Below the pieces are notes generated by a model that ran no database searches, had not been told where the DNA came from, and saw only the letters and a program-made list of their open reading frames with translations. Shown here piece after piece: positions 27,398 to 40,057 of a stretch of 64,000 bases of DNA. Numbering within the stretch: position 1 is the first letter of the stretch; every line of letters begins with the position of its first letter. A program made the position numbers and the translations under genes. The DNA is from Ecdyonurus torrentis. Its lineage: Eukaryota; Arthropoda; Insecta; Ephemeroptera; Heptageniidae. The stretch is taken from assembly GCA_949318235.1 (NCBI GenBank), contig OX439137.1, positions 19,447,202 to 19,511,201 on the forward strand, in the 5' to 3' direction.

Positions 27398-28852
27398 ACA
27401 GCCATGGTTGCGCAAAATAGAGAGATGCAAGGCATCGTCCGCTTTTTTTTTCTAGGTTTACACATTTTGCATTTCATGATAAAATTTAAGATTCACACGT
27501 TTTCAACTTTCATACATAATAATAAGTTTCTGCAAGAATTAAGTATTCATTTTTTATATTTTCTTAATTAAAAATTGAAAATTTAAACCATTATGTGAAC
27601 ACTAAATAACATCGATGGGTATGGGAAAATATCATATTTTGACGATTTCAAAATACTTAGCCATATTTTTGAGAGTATTGATGCTGTTAATAAGTTGAAT
27701 TAGGTTTTCAAGTATGCGAGAACAAAAATAATACAAATAATATTAATTTTCCAAAGAAAAAAAATATAAAAATTAAAAAAAAAACTACAAACGACGTTTG
27801 TCCTATCCTGAGCAATGTTATTCGTTGCTCCAGTATGGCGTCAAAGCGCATTCAGTATGATGTCATGCGTACACTTTACTAAATAAAACTATAGGGTGTG
27901 TACGCATGACGTCATTCTGAGTGCTTTTCGATGCTCTTCTTGAGCAATGAATAACATTGCTCAGCATAGGACAAACGTAGTTTTTTGGATATTTTCTTTG
28001 GAAAATGAGCTATTTTTTGGTCATTATTATTTTTCTTGCATACTGGAGGTACTAATTCAACCTGTTAACAACATCAATGCTCTCAAAAAAATTGCGAAGT
28101 ATTTTTAAACTGGCAAAATGTGCAATTTTCCTATACCGGCCAATGTTATTTAGTACTCACTTATGGCGTCGACTTTAACATGAATGAAACCACCCTATAT
28201 TAACGGTCGTTTCTACTACAAGCAAGATCAGCCCATAAGCAAAAATCATAGCAACGGATCAACAATGAAAAGGTTCCTTCCATAACAACACATGTAATTT
28301 TGAGGTTTTTAACGGGGTTTTTAACAATAGAAAAAAGCTCGTCGATTTTGTTTGTAGGAAAAGCCGTAACTATAGTATGCTTTATACTTTACAGCATTGT
28401 TGCGCACAATATAAATGTTTGAAAAACTTTCTATTCAACGACAATTACTATTTGCTATAATATTCTACAGCATAAATAACGTAATTTATTTTTAATATGT
28501 TAAATATCACTTACCCATTTCCCTATTGTGTTCTTGCCTTTGACCCATTGAAGTTGACCTCTCTCTACTACTTGACCTTAAGAGGTCACTTGAGAAGTGT
28601 GACTTAGGGGTGGAGAAACTCTGGGGTAGTTCGAAGCTTTGTGTAAATAAAATAGGGGATGGAGGAAATTCTCTCGTACTCTCGTCCATGGTGCCCACCT
28701 GCAATATTTTAATTAGTCAATTAAATTTGTCACATTTGTAGTCAAAATCACTGCAGTAGCTCATCATACCTGCGATATATTTGAGGAATCCATTGTTGAA
28801 ATTCTCTCACTTGGACAAGATGCATATATTGCAGCCCCTATTGTTACAGCCC
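24246..28852 (-). CDS. Unrecognised coiled-coil protein with AT-hook-like motif
   Basis: I do not recognise this family. Three minus-strand exons join in phase: 28852-28770, 28698-28515 and 26509-24246 (stop). Best starts are the ATG at 28689 (CACCATGG context, 812 residues) or the one at 28793 (823 residues); the first exon stays open further upstream and may be entered from an earlier exon. Numbered from the 28689 start, residues 1-60 are Ser/Pro-rich, and 60-290 are Asn/Ser/Thr-rich with many GNS/GNT/GNP triplets. 288-300 is a basic stretch (KRKKPGRKPKNKR) like an AT-hook. 303-428 holds imperfect repeats around TIVAGNSN / EVGNSN / EIAGNSN. 440-660 is charged with Glu/Lys/Leu/Asn heptads, a likely coiled coil, and the rest is a more globular C-terminus. 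A nuclear, chromatin- or DNA-bound role is only inference. Intron 26510-28514 carries a large MITE. Confidence 0.72.
26638..26972. mobile_element. Palindromic MITE (GGAGTCATTGATTTC family), copy 2
   Basis: Near-complete palindrome inside an intron of the minus-strand gene. Left arm GGCGTAGAACACCTTGAACA and GGCCGGAGTCATTGATTTC are matched by inverted copies on the right. The GC-rich centre has GTGACGTCAGTGACCAGC and its diverged complement. Confidence 0.9.
27340..27395. repeat. poly-T tract
   Basis: T run of about 43 bases. Confidence 0.95.
27580..28200. mobile_element. Inverted pair of MITEs (GAGAGTATTGATGCTGTTAA family)
   Basis: A copy read left to right (27580-27900) is followed tail-to-tail by an inverted copy (27895-28200), making a 600-base palindrome around GGGTGTGTACGCATGACGTC. 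Single copies of the family are at 30833-31160, 38285-38535, 51678-51995 and a partial one at 44880-45005. Each contains TTGATGCTGTTA, GTTTGTCCTATGCTGAGCAA and ATGACGTCATGCG. Confidence 0.85.
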
Positions 28853-29368
28853 CTGTAACAAAATGAAAAAATTAGCTTAATTTAATAATTTTAAATTAAT
28901 AACGTGAAAAAAAATTATTTACATTTGCTCAAAAATAAAACATAGCAATTATGTAAGACACCTTACAGCTGTAATTATTCACTACAGCATAATTCATGCT
29001 GTATTGAAGAAGTTTCTATAATAAGAAACTTTTGGTCCAGAAATAAAGAACCAATAAATAAAATTGGTTGCTTCTATACCATTAAAACAACAATTGTATA
29101 TAAAATTAGGACCAGTAGACGAACACTTTTTTCATTAGTTAATTTATATTTCTATCCTTCCCCCCCCCCCTTGCCCTCGATCAAATCAACCCTCCTTGCA
29201 ATGTCATAATTCAATAATTACTATATATTTAAAAATAATTATTTGATAATTTCAATTTTTGCTTACTTTTTTTTTTTAAAAACATAAAAATTATGTTATT
29301 AAAAAATTATTAGTTTTAATATGTATAAAGGGTAAAATAAAACACGCCGGCTTTACTAAGATAATAAT

Positions 29369-29399
<31 letters not shown>

Positions 29400-29479
29400 C
29401 GGCGAACATCAAGAGAAATTAAATAATTAATTTTATAGACATATAATTACTGCAATTACATTGCAAAAACATATATCTA

Positions 29480-29655
29480 GTAAATAAACTATTTTCGTTA
29501 AGGCGGGAAATGGGGGGGGGGGGGGAGGTCACCATGCTAGATTTTAAATCATGATTTTTTTGTAGTGTTAGTCCCTTAATAGCCCATGTTAATGTCAATA
29601 ATTATTTGCTCTCTTATCTGATGGTCAAGGGTTCTGAAAATTTTATCATAGGTAG
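29480..29655 (+). repeat. Dispersed repeat arm, direct orientation
   Basis: GGTCACCATGCTAGA, TAGTGTTAGTCCC, TTATCTGATGGTCA and TTTTATCATAGGTAGCTGTTA occur here in order. The inverted copies occur in reverse order at 31505-31765. Confidence 0.75.
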
Positions 29656-29829
29656 CTGTTACTGTTTTAATATTGTGATTGTAATTATACAATCTTTCAT
29701 GGGCTATACAGAAGAGAAGCTAATACCCCATGAGGTTACTGGAAAAGACTCTGAGAATCCATACACAATTTGTGTCCAGACAACCTTGGTTGCAAATTGT
29801 TCTTGTGTTATCTAGGGCTCTAATATTTA

Positions 29830-30155
29830 CCTAGTCTACAGCAAGTTTGGTTATAGGTGATGATGAATGGATAGGCAGGAAATATGAGTGAAATGGTGAA
29901 CCGTCCCGAGATTCTCTCTATTGCGTGATGTAGGGTCACTACTGCCTACATCAGGACGATCGGAGACATGCATACACACAGGCATACACACCTCTCCTAC
30001 CGATGACTCATGACACAATAGCACACGCATCAACCTCATATGCAAAGATCACAAGTGCACTCCGCCAGCATACACGGTCTTGTAAAAGCGAGTCGAACCA
30101 GTGACCCTTCGCACACGAAGCAGACACACTACCACTGCGCCACGGCCTCGGATTA
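29830..30155 (-). mobile_element. tRNA-derived SINE (type III), minus strand
   Basis: Read on the minus strand it starts GGCCGTGGCGCAGTGGTAG (A-box-like TGGCGCAGTGG) and continues to CTGGTTCGACTC (B-box GGTTCGANTC). A unique body ends near CGGGACGGTTCACCATTT. The head is tRNA-like, but a 3' body follows without a full acceptor stem, so this is a SINE and not a tRNA gene. CGGGACGGTTCACCAATTC at 43688-43706 is a tail fragment of the same family. Confidence 0.75.
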
Positions 30156-30832
30156 AGTGCTGATTAAGTGGAACAACATAAATGATTATGCTGTACAACA
30201 TAATAATTATGCTATGTTACATAGTTTTAGTTTCTTTATTGATCATAATACCAATTGATACATATTGCTTTTATAAAGGAATACAATATATTTCATTAAA
30301 TAGTTTCAGTCATCATGTTATTATTATTATTTGGAATATATTCTTATAATATTTAATAAAATTTAAATCATATAGCAAAAAAAAAAGCATTTCAATAATT
30401 TGTGAAACATTTTTCAAAATAATCATACGTACGATAATTTTTCCTTTTTGTTTTATTAAATTTTATAAAATAATGCTTCGTAAGTATTTGTTAATGTATG
30501 AATAAAATAAATAATTAATATTCAGACTATGATAGTAAAGTTAAGGTTTTTATTAAGTTACTTATGGATTTAAAACCTTGATATTTTTAATAAAAAAATT
30601 GTTAAATATATAATATATATTAAAACACTGAAAGAATAACTTACGTAATTTATGTTGCATTTATGTTGCATTTATGTCATTATATAGCATAAATTATGAT
30701 TAATTATAGAAGAACATAAACAATTTTGCTGTTCAAATGTTTTTCCATTCAATTATTAGTTTGTACAGTCTTTTTACTGAAAATTTAATTGTTATTGACA
30801 TATAGGAATAACATGCATTGATATTAAGTTCT

Positions 30833-31160
30833 ATAGGGTGGTTTTATTCATGTTAAAGTCGAAGCCATAAGTGAGCGCTAAATAACATTGGCCAGTATAG
30901 GAAAATGACTCATTTTGCCAGTTTAAAAATACTTCGAATTTTTTTTTTTAGATCATTGATGCTGTTAACAGGTTGAATTAGTTTTTCAAGTATATGCAAG
31001 AAAAATAATAATAACCAAAAAAAAAAAAAAAAAAAGCTAATTTTCCAAAGAAAATGACCAAAAGCTAAGTTTGTCCTATGCTCATCAATGTTATTCATTG
31101 CTCAAGAAGAGCATCGAAAATCATTCAGAATGACGTCATGCGCACACACACTATAATAAC
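30833..31160 (+). mobile_element. MITE (GAGAGTATTGATGCTGTTAA family), single copy
   Basis: Contains CCATAAGTGAGCGCTAAATA, TTGATGCTGTTAACAGGTTG, GTTTGTCCTATGCTCATCAA and GACGTCATGCGC in family order, with an A run in the middle. Confidence 0.8.
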
Positions 31161-31504
31161 TTTTTGGTTACTTTTTTCCCCGTGTATTTTGTTTTAACCG
31201 TGTTGAGAATTTTTTTTCATGTCTCCGACTACAACTCAATTATCTCTGAAGGTAGTAAAATATTTAATTAGTTTTTGCAGACAGGATATAGATTTAGTTG
31301 TTGGGGGAGGGGTAGTAATATAAATAAGTATTATGTGATGCAGCAGTTATTTAAATACGTTTACCAAAGTTGTATGTTATGGAACAATTTATCTGCTCTT
31401 GCATGTTAATATAGATAATAATATTCCATCTAAGGGTTTTATTTAGATGGCTTGTATCTCAAAATTTAGAAAGAAACATGGAAACTTTATGATGCTATTT
31501 CAAA

Positions 31505-31765
31505 GTTAATAGTAACAGCTACCTATGATAAAATTTTTAGAACCCGTGACCATCAGATAAGAGAGAAAATAATTATTGAAATTAGCATGGGCTTTTATGG
31601 GACTAACACTTCAAAAAAATTATAATTTAATTTCTAGCATGGTGACCCCCAAATTTTTTTTACATTTTTGATGATACCATATCCTAATATATTATTGTGC
31701 AAAATTTTAGATGTTTTTTTTTTTCTTTACAATTTTTTAGTCAAATCCCGCAGTACCTGATTTCC
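31505..31765 (-). repeat. Dispersed repeat arm, inverted orientation
   Basis: Inverted partner of 29480-29655. TAACAGCTACCTATGATAAA, GTGACCATCAGATAAGAG, GGGACTAACACT and CTAGCATGGTGACC appear in reverse order. Confidence 0.75.
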
Positions 31766-31964
31766 CACTTTAATGATAAATTAAACAATCATTTTAAATA
31801 TTTGAAAATTAAGTAAGATGTGTTTATTCATATATATCTGACAATGGTTTAACATTTTTATGTATGTAATGTTGATAGTATTCAAATTATATATTATAAT
31901 GTTTTATTGTATTTTCTTCTTCTCATTATTAGAATAACAGTCACATTTTATGCATTTGGTATGT

Positions 31965-32285
31965 ATAGACCCCTTGCACATCCTTGCGCTTTGGCACCAT
32001 GTTTGTGGCGCCTAATGTATTGTCCAGCATAGGGGAAACGTCATTTCTCCTTTTTTTTTTTTTACATAAAAAGGGTTTATTTCAACTGGACGAATGTTTT
32101 TCATATTCTTCGAGCTTATTAGAAGCTAGAAATAAGGCATCGATTGAGGTTTGAAACTTATTTTGTTGTTATAACAAAATAAAAATTACGTTTTTCCTAT
32201 GCTGGTCTGTGTATTCCTGACCAACAAAATGGCGTCTCTTAAATATGAGTGCAACCGGTCTACTGTATATACGCTACATTCACTC
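31965..32285. mobile_element. MITE (CACATCCTTGCGCTTTGGC family), copy 1
   Basis: Shares TAGACCCCTT, CACATCCTTGCGCTTTGGC, CCAGCATAGGGGAAACGTC and a body with GAAGCTAGAAATAAGGC with the inverted copy at 46640-46925. Confidence 0.75.
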
Positions 32286-32743
32286 TATTCATATACTTGT
32301 ATTATGAGTGCAAAATTAAAAATAAAATAAAAATAAGCAAATAAGTTATTAATCTTTAAAAATAATAATAATAATAGTAATACGTGGTACTGGATTACTA
32401 TCACCTTCACCTTGAATCCAGTAGGATTCCGGTGTTGGTGTTATAGAAGAAAAAAAAAAGAGAACTCATAATAATAATAAAGAAAAAATCAAAACGAAAA
32501 ATTAAGTAAAAAAAAAAAAAAAAAAAAAAAATCTGACAAGATGAATGTAGAGTTAAGAGTAACATATTATTTATATAAGTAAAGTTACTGTAAACTACCT
32601 TTGTCTAATTTAATAAAATTTAATAAATAAATAAGATAAATAATTAATTAAAAGGTAAAATTGTTATTGCTTGTTTTGATTCAATGAAAATTGAAAGACA
32701 AAATAGAGGTTGAAGTTACTTAGTAAGCTCGTATCGTGTTGTG

Positions 32744-32782
<39 letters not shown>

Positions 32783-33114
32783 TTAACATACTGTACGCAC
32801 ATAGTAGTGACTTAAAACTCTGCTTGAAGAAGAGTAAATATTGAAGAGTAAACTACCTTTACCACTCGGTTGGTTACGTATTGTTCTGTTAGAGCCCCCT
32901 TTTTTTATTTTTATTTTTTTAATAAATTCAATATTTTCAAAAAAAAACAATTTAATTTTACGTTAAAAAAAGATATTTTGTACCCTCGATTAACTTATGA
33001 TAAAACTATAATGCTTTGTATTTGCATGCAATTGTCATTTCTTCTCGTTGTAAGTTTAAAAAAAATAATTAAACATAATTTCATTGCTTCAAAAAAAAAA
33101 AAAAAAAAAAAAAA

Positions 33115-33300
33115 AACTAATGGCTGTAAGCTGCAACCTCTAGTTAAACGTTAAACCTTAGTTATCTTTTTTTTAATTGTTGCAACAATCAAAATAACAA
33201 CTTAACTACGGTTTAACTAGTTAAGTTGTTATTTTGATTGTTGCAACAATTAAAAAAAGATAACTAAGGTTTAACTAGAGGTTGCAGCTTACAGCCCTAA
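33115..33300. mobile_element. Near-perfect palindrome, about 180 bases
   Basis: GGCTGTAAGCTGCAACCTCT at the left is the exact inverse of AGAGGTTGCAGCTTACAGCC at the right. Arms continue almost unbroken (TAACTAAGGTTTAACTAG, TTGTTGCAACAAT) to a centre near AACTACGGTTTAACTAGTTA. Part of one arm recurs at 55165-55255. Confidence 0.9.
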
Positions 33301-33440
33301 ATTAATAGAAAATTCTGCTTAAAGAAAGACCCAATTCCAAAAAAAACAACATTTATTCGAAATAACACGTAAGCAGCATAGCTTACGTAGCTTGGTTATT
33401 ATTGTATAATTTTTATTCCTTACGATATTCATGTTCTTAC

Positions 33441-33524
33441 CTTTAATTTGAAGAACTCTGAAAAGGTCACTCTCTTAGATTGGTGCCGCCAAAGCACAGG
33501 GTAGTTAGGAAACAAAAACTTAGT
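33441..33524 (-). CDS. Possible internal exon on the minus strand, gene unknown
   Basis: A stretch less AT-rich than its surroundings, bounded on the minus strand by a TTATAG(AG) acceptor and a GTAAGAAC donor. One frame is open for 28 codons and reads TKFLFPNYPVLWRHQSKRV, then TFSEFFKLK. If entered at 33524 it begins and ends in phase 0, so it could follow the phase-0 exon 39217-39167. It does not fit directly onto the exon at 28852, which needs one leading base. It may belong to either minus-strand gene with a missed exon, or be chance. Confidence 0.35.
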
Positions 33525-34249
33525 CTCTATAATGAATGAAAAAAAAGTAATAATAGCACTTGTGATAAAATCTAAATTTGAAATTAAATATAACAGAAAT
33601 AATTTTGTTAAATTACAATATTTAAAATTGATAATAAGTAAGAACGTAATTAAACTGAAAACAATAAAGTCATGACGTCAGTTAAACAATTATTAATTTT
33701 TATGTTAAATTGACATTATTACGTAACATGATGTTACATAATATGCACGTGTTATACTGCACTGTTACTTGACTACAGACTGGAGCATTTGAGGTAATGT
33801 CTGTAGATGTCACTTTATACTTTTGGTACAGCTTACGTGAGTGGATGATTGGTAGCCAATCTCATTGCGTGGTTCATTGTAAGTGACGTAAGTGATGGAA
33901 CTTGAAGAGAAAAATATTTAGAACTTGTAGCTTTCTTTAAAATATCATTGTACAGTATATAATTATGTATGTATGTATGTATAAAGCAAAAAAATAAAAT
34001 TAAAATAAGAATAAATTGTCAATAATTTTACGAAAATTACTCCACTTTAGTATTAAATTAAAATGATCGTATTTATTAAAAAATCAATGAAACAATCAAT
34101 GAATCAATGTATTAATCAATCAATCAATCAATCAATCAACGAATCTATCAATTAATCAAACGATTGATCAATCAATCAATCATCCAGAATTCAATCAATC
34201 AGCCAGTAAATTAATCAATCAACGATTCAAACAATGAGGAAGGCTAAAT

Positions 34250-34525
34250 ATTTTTTATTTCATACTCGAAAATATGCATATTGCGATTTATATGCAAATT
34301 TCTAATTTTTGAGTTCATTAAATATTTTTAATCAAGTTTTTGCAAATTAAAAAATAGAGTCACGGTTGTCAACTTATGCATGTGGATATAGGAAAAGTTG
34401 ATCCCCATGACGTCATTTTGTGACTTTCAAAAAATAATTAAAAATACTCAAAAGTGAACTCAAAAAATTTGCATATCAATATATTCAGGACAATGCCCTG
34501 TTTTAGAATATGTAATAAAATTACC
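34250..34525. mobile_element. Palindromic MITE (GACGTCACGGT family), copy 4
   Basis: AATTTCTAATTTTTGAGTTC and GAGTCACGGTTGTCAACTTA pair with CCCATGACGTCATTTTGTGA and AACTCAAAAAATTTGC on the right. Confidence 0.85.
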
Positions 34526-35787
34526 ACTTAAAATTTTATTCTTTCTCATCGGGCAAATCATTGATAAAAAAATCACATTTTAAAATAATAATAAAAATAA
34601 ATATAATATAATATTATTACAATTTCTTGAAAGCAACTAAATTATTATTTTCCTTATCTGTTCTAAAATAAAATGTATATAATATGAACAATGTTATATG
34701 AAACGAAACTAAATATTATTATTTCAAAAGTTCCGATAGTTAGTATTACGTTCAAGAAAGCAATTAACATAACTTACTTTACTTAAATAAACGTGAAAAG
34801 TCACGTACAGAGCAATACCGCTCATAAGTTTTACTACTTTTTTTACGATCTTGCATTTTAAGTTTCAATAATTAAAATTTAAATTGAAGTCTATACATTT
34901 CAATATGTTGTACATTTTATTTATAGTTTTCCTTAAAAGATAAATTTTATAATTTACTTTAAGCATGGACGGAAATAAATAATATAATAATAATAAATAA
35001 TTAACATTTATGCTATAGCCTTTTTATTTAGAAAAGAAGAAATCATATAATATATGCTGTAATTTTTGTATTTAAAGTAAAATTTATAATAGAATGATTA
35101 TAATTGGATATTATTTTAATAATTATTATTAATAATCACATTATAAAGATTTTTAAATATATTAGAATTTAGTTTCTGATTCAATAAATTAATAAAAAAT
35201 AAATATAAATTATAAATGCTTGTTCTAGTTTAAAAAAATTAACTTTTTTTTTATCAAAAGGAAGTATAATATATAAAAAAAAAGAAAAGAAAAATTTTCC
35301 TCCAATTTTTTTTATTGATTTATCCCAATGCAAAATGTCAATAACCAAACATTACAGTAAAAATATACATATATATACAAAAAATAAAAAATAAAAATGG
35401 ACCACTTCCAATGAACGAACTTTTTAAAATAAAATTTGAAATTCCTTAATTAGCAATTGCATTATTGTTTGTGACTTTGATCGTTTTATAATATGTAAAA
35501 ATTGTCTTGCTTAATAAATCTATATATTATTATTAATGCATTTTTTATGGAAAAATTGTTTTCTCTTACTTGTTGCAACAATTAAAAATATTTCATTGCA
35601 AGTGGTCCATTAAAATTAAATAATAACATTAAAATAAACTTAAAATTTTGATGGCAAATAAAAGTAAAAATGAAATTCATAATTTCAATACAAGTTTTAA
35701 TAATTTAAATTTATTGTCACAAAAATATCTGGTAATGATATGTGAAATCTGGTGCATGTTTTTGCACGAATTACGAATTTTTTAAGT

Positions 35788-36040
35788 TATTGCCAGGGTC
35801 CATAATAATAAAGAGGTTGAGCGCAGCACAAAACTCGCGCAGTTGATTTTATTTTGTGATGGATGTACTTGATTCTAAGCCAATACAATGCCGTTCACCA
35901 GCGTTCACCAGTTACGTCACTGATAAGGTGAATAAAAATACACCTGGTGATATGACGTCTTTGGTGAATTCCTTTAAGCTGCGCGACCTTGGCCAAAACT
36001 TTTCCCGGAGCATCTAATCTCTTATATATGGACCTTGAGT
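35788..36040. mobile_element. Palindromic MITE with GGTCCATA ends
   Basis: GGTCCATAATAATAAAGAGG on the left and CTCTTATATATGGACC on the right form inverted ends. The middle has GCGTTCACCAGTTACGTCAC and an inverted relative around GACGTCTTTGGTGAA. Confidence 0.7.
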
Positions 36041-36274
36041 AATAGCAATAATTTACATAGCAAAATTTATAGTTACGGTAATTAAATATATTAATTTTTT
36101 TATGCAAATCATGAAAATATTTATAAAAGAAGTTTTAGTGAGAAAGTAAACAAACTGAGAGGCAAATAATATTTACAAAGTTCTATCAGACGACTTTGTC
36201 TTACTTTCTTCATTTAACATGCTTTCTTATGGGAGAATGAAGCAACTGTAATTGAAGTTAGATAGTAATTAAAG

Positions 36275-36655
36275 CCCTTGTCAACTTGCTTTTTTATCAT
36301 TTAGAATACTAGACGATAATTACCATACCTTATTATCCATGAATTAGACACCAACACATTGATTTTGTATTTATTTTCTTTCTGCGGTTATATCACGTAT
36401 CTGACGTCACAATGTACCGATGGGGCCGTGATTGGGGTAAAGAACTTGAGGGAGGGGTTTAAATTTATCGGGTGACCAGAGCGGTGACTGTGATTGGCGG
36501 CTGTACAGTGTGACGTCAGATACGTGATATAACTGCAAAAAGGAAAATAAATACAAAATCAATGTGTTGGTGTCTAATTCATGAATATTAAGGTATGGTA
36601 ATTATCAGTCTAGCATTCTAAATGATAAAAAAAAGTAAGTTGACAAGGGCTTTTA
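36275..36655. mobile_element. Palindromic MITE (CTTGTCAACTTGCTTTT ends)
   Basis: GCCCTTGTCAACTTGCTTTT at the left is matched by AGTAAGTTGACAAGGGC at the right. The inner arms include AATTAGACACCAACACATTG and its inverse, and both sides of the centre carry TGACGTCA next to ATACGTGATAT-like sequence. Confidence 0.9.
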
Positions 36656-37238
36656 TTGTTTTTGTTTGGAATGATGTTATAGTAAAAAATCAATTTATTA
36701 TGACTCTTGACGCCATACTTGAGTAGTAAATAACATTGACCAGTGTAGAAGAAATGTGATTTTTTTTACTAAAAAAAACATCAATAATTTAATTTTTTAA
36801 ATTTATAGGTTAAAAATAGATGTTTATGTACACTCAAGAAAAATACTAAAATGATGAATAAACAGTAATTTTTTTCTATAAAACCGGACAACAAAAAAAG
36901 CTCATTGTCTTATGCTGGGCAATGTGTAAAAGTCTAGGACAGCGGTCCTTTCTTAGTGATTTTTCTAGCGCAGCGATAAAGTTTGGACCATGTTAACTTT
37001 ATGGACGTTATCGCAGGGGTGGGATAAGAATTGCGATAAGAAACAAGAAGCATTGTGATAGGGCGCTATTTCATGCAACCACCATATACGTAACATCAGT
37101 AGTAATAGTTGAACATATTTGTTTAAAACTATAAAGCAAAATTTTAAAATGTAAAAAAAAAAAAAAAAAAAAAAAAACTAGTACCATTATAACAAAGAAC
37201 TAGCTCTTATCTGTCCTTACGTTCACCAAGATGACGCG

Positions 37239-39217
<1,979 letters not shown>

Positions 39218-40022
39218 CAATCTGAGACACACATATTTAAACCACAATCAACACCGAGCATAAATTACTTTTTTCTGTCATAGAAATTCTGTAGATGCCA
39301 TCAGAGTTTTTAGACTTAAAAAAAAAAAAAAGTAATAAGCAATAAGAAATACACGGAAAAAATCATCTAAAGAGTTACTATTTAGATTTTTTTTTTTAAT
39401 AAATTCACATAGAAAGTTCTTTAAGATGTAAAGAGTTAACTATTTACCACTAAAGAAATTACGTTTATAACGAGTTACTGTTTAAACTTTTTTCAAACAA
39501 GTTATTGGTTTGTACTGAAGAGTTACTTATATGTAGCTGAATAATTTCTTAAATCTATGTTTTCCATGTATATATGTTGCAGGTTTTAGAACTGAATGTA
39601 GAGATTTATTTAAATTTTAAAAAAAATATTACTGTTCCGTGTGTATACTAGAATATTCAATGAAAGTTAAACTAAATTTACCATATTTTTGCATAAATGA
39701 TTAAAATATTACCATAATTGTTATGAAGAGTATTTCAATAAGTTCCTATTAACAAAAGAAGTAGATAAGAAGAAGAAGAAAATAAGAAGAAAACATAGAT
39801 AGTAAAAGAATGTAGTAAAGAATTGTTATTAGTAATTTAAATATATTATAAATACTATTACTATAAATAAATACTATAAAAACAAAAAAATCACAATTAA
39901 AAACAGTATAGATATATTTTAATAACTAACAACGTCAGGGCCCTAGAGTGAGTCCACGGCTGTGTTTTTATTGACTATTTTAATGTATGTTTATTTTTTA
40001 AATATTTAATAATCCTAAAGAG

Positions 40023-40057
<35 letters not shown>

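Larger units (their letters stand above)
28860..33440. other. Repeat-filled stretch between minus-strand exons
   Basis: No further convincing exon is seen. It contains a TATGCT fragment, a short (GA)n run at 29371-29398, a C run at 29161-29170 and a G run at 29512-29525, a SINE, two pieces of a dispersed repeat in opposite orientation (29480-29650 and 31505-31765), MITEs and two AT-rich simple-repeat zones. The small open frame at 29606-29815 falls in repeat sequence. Confidence 0.5.
33525..37235. other. AT-rich stretch without recognised genes
   Basis: Holds CAAT-type degenerate simple repeats at 34080-34235, a GACGTCACGGT MITE at 34250-34525, a palindromic element at 35788-36040, a repeat segment at 36120-36240 and a larger palindrome at 36275-36655. 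No coding exon is seen; the 35895-36107 frame lies in repeat. Confidence 0.5.
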
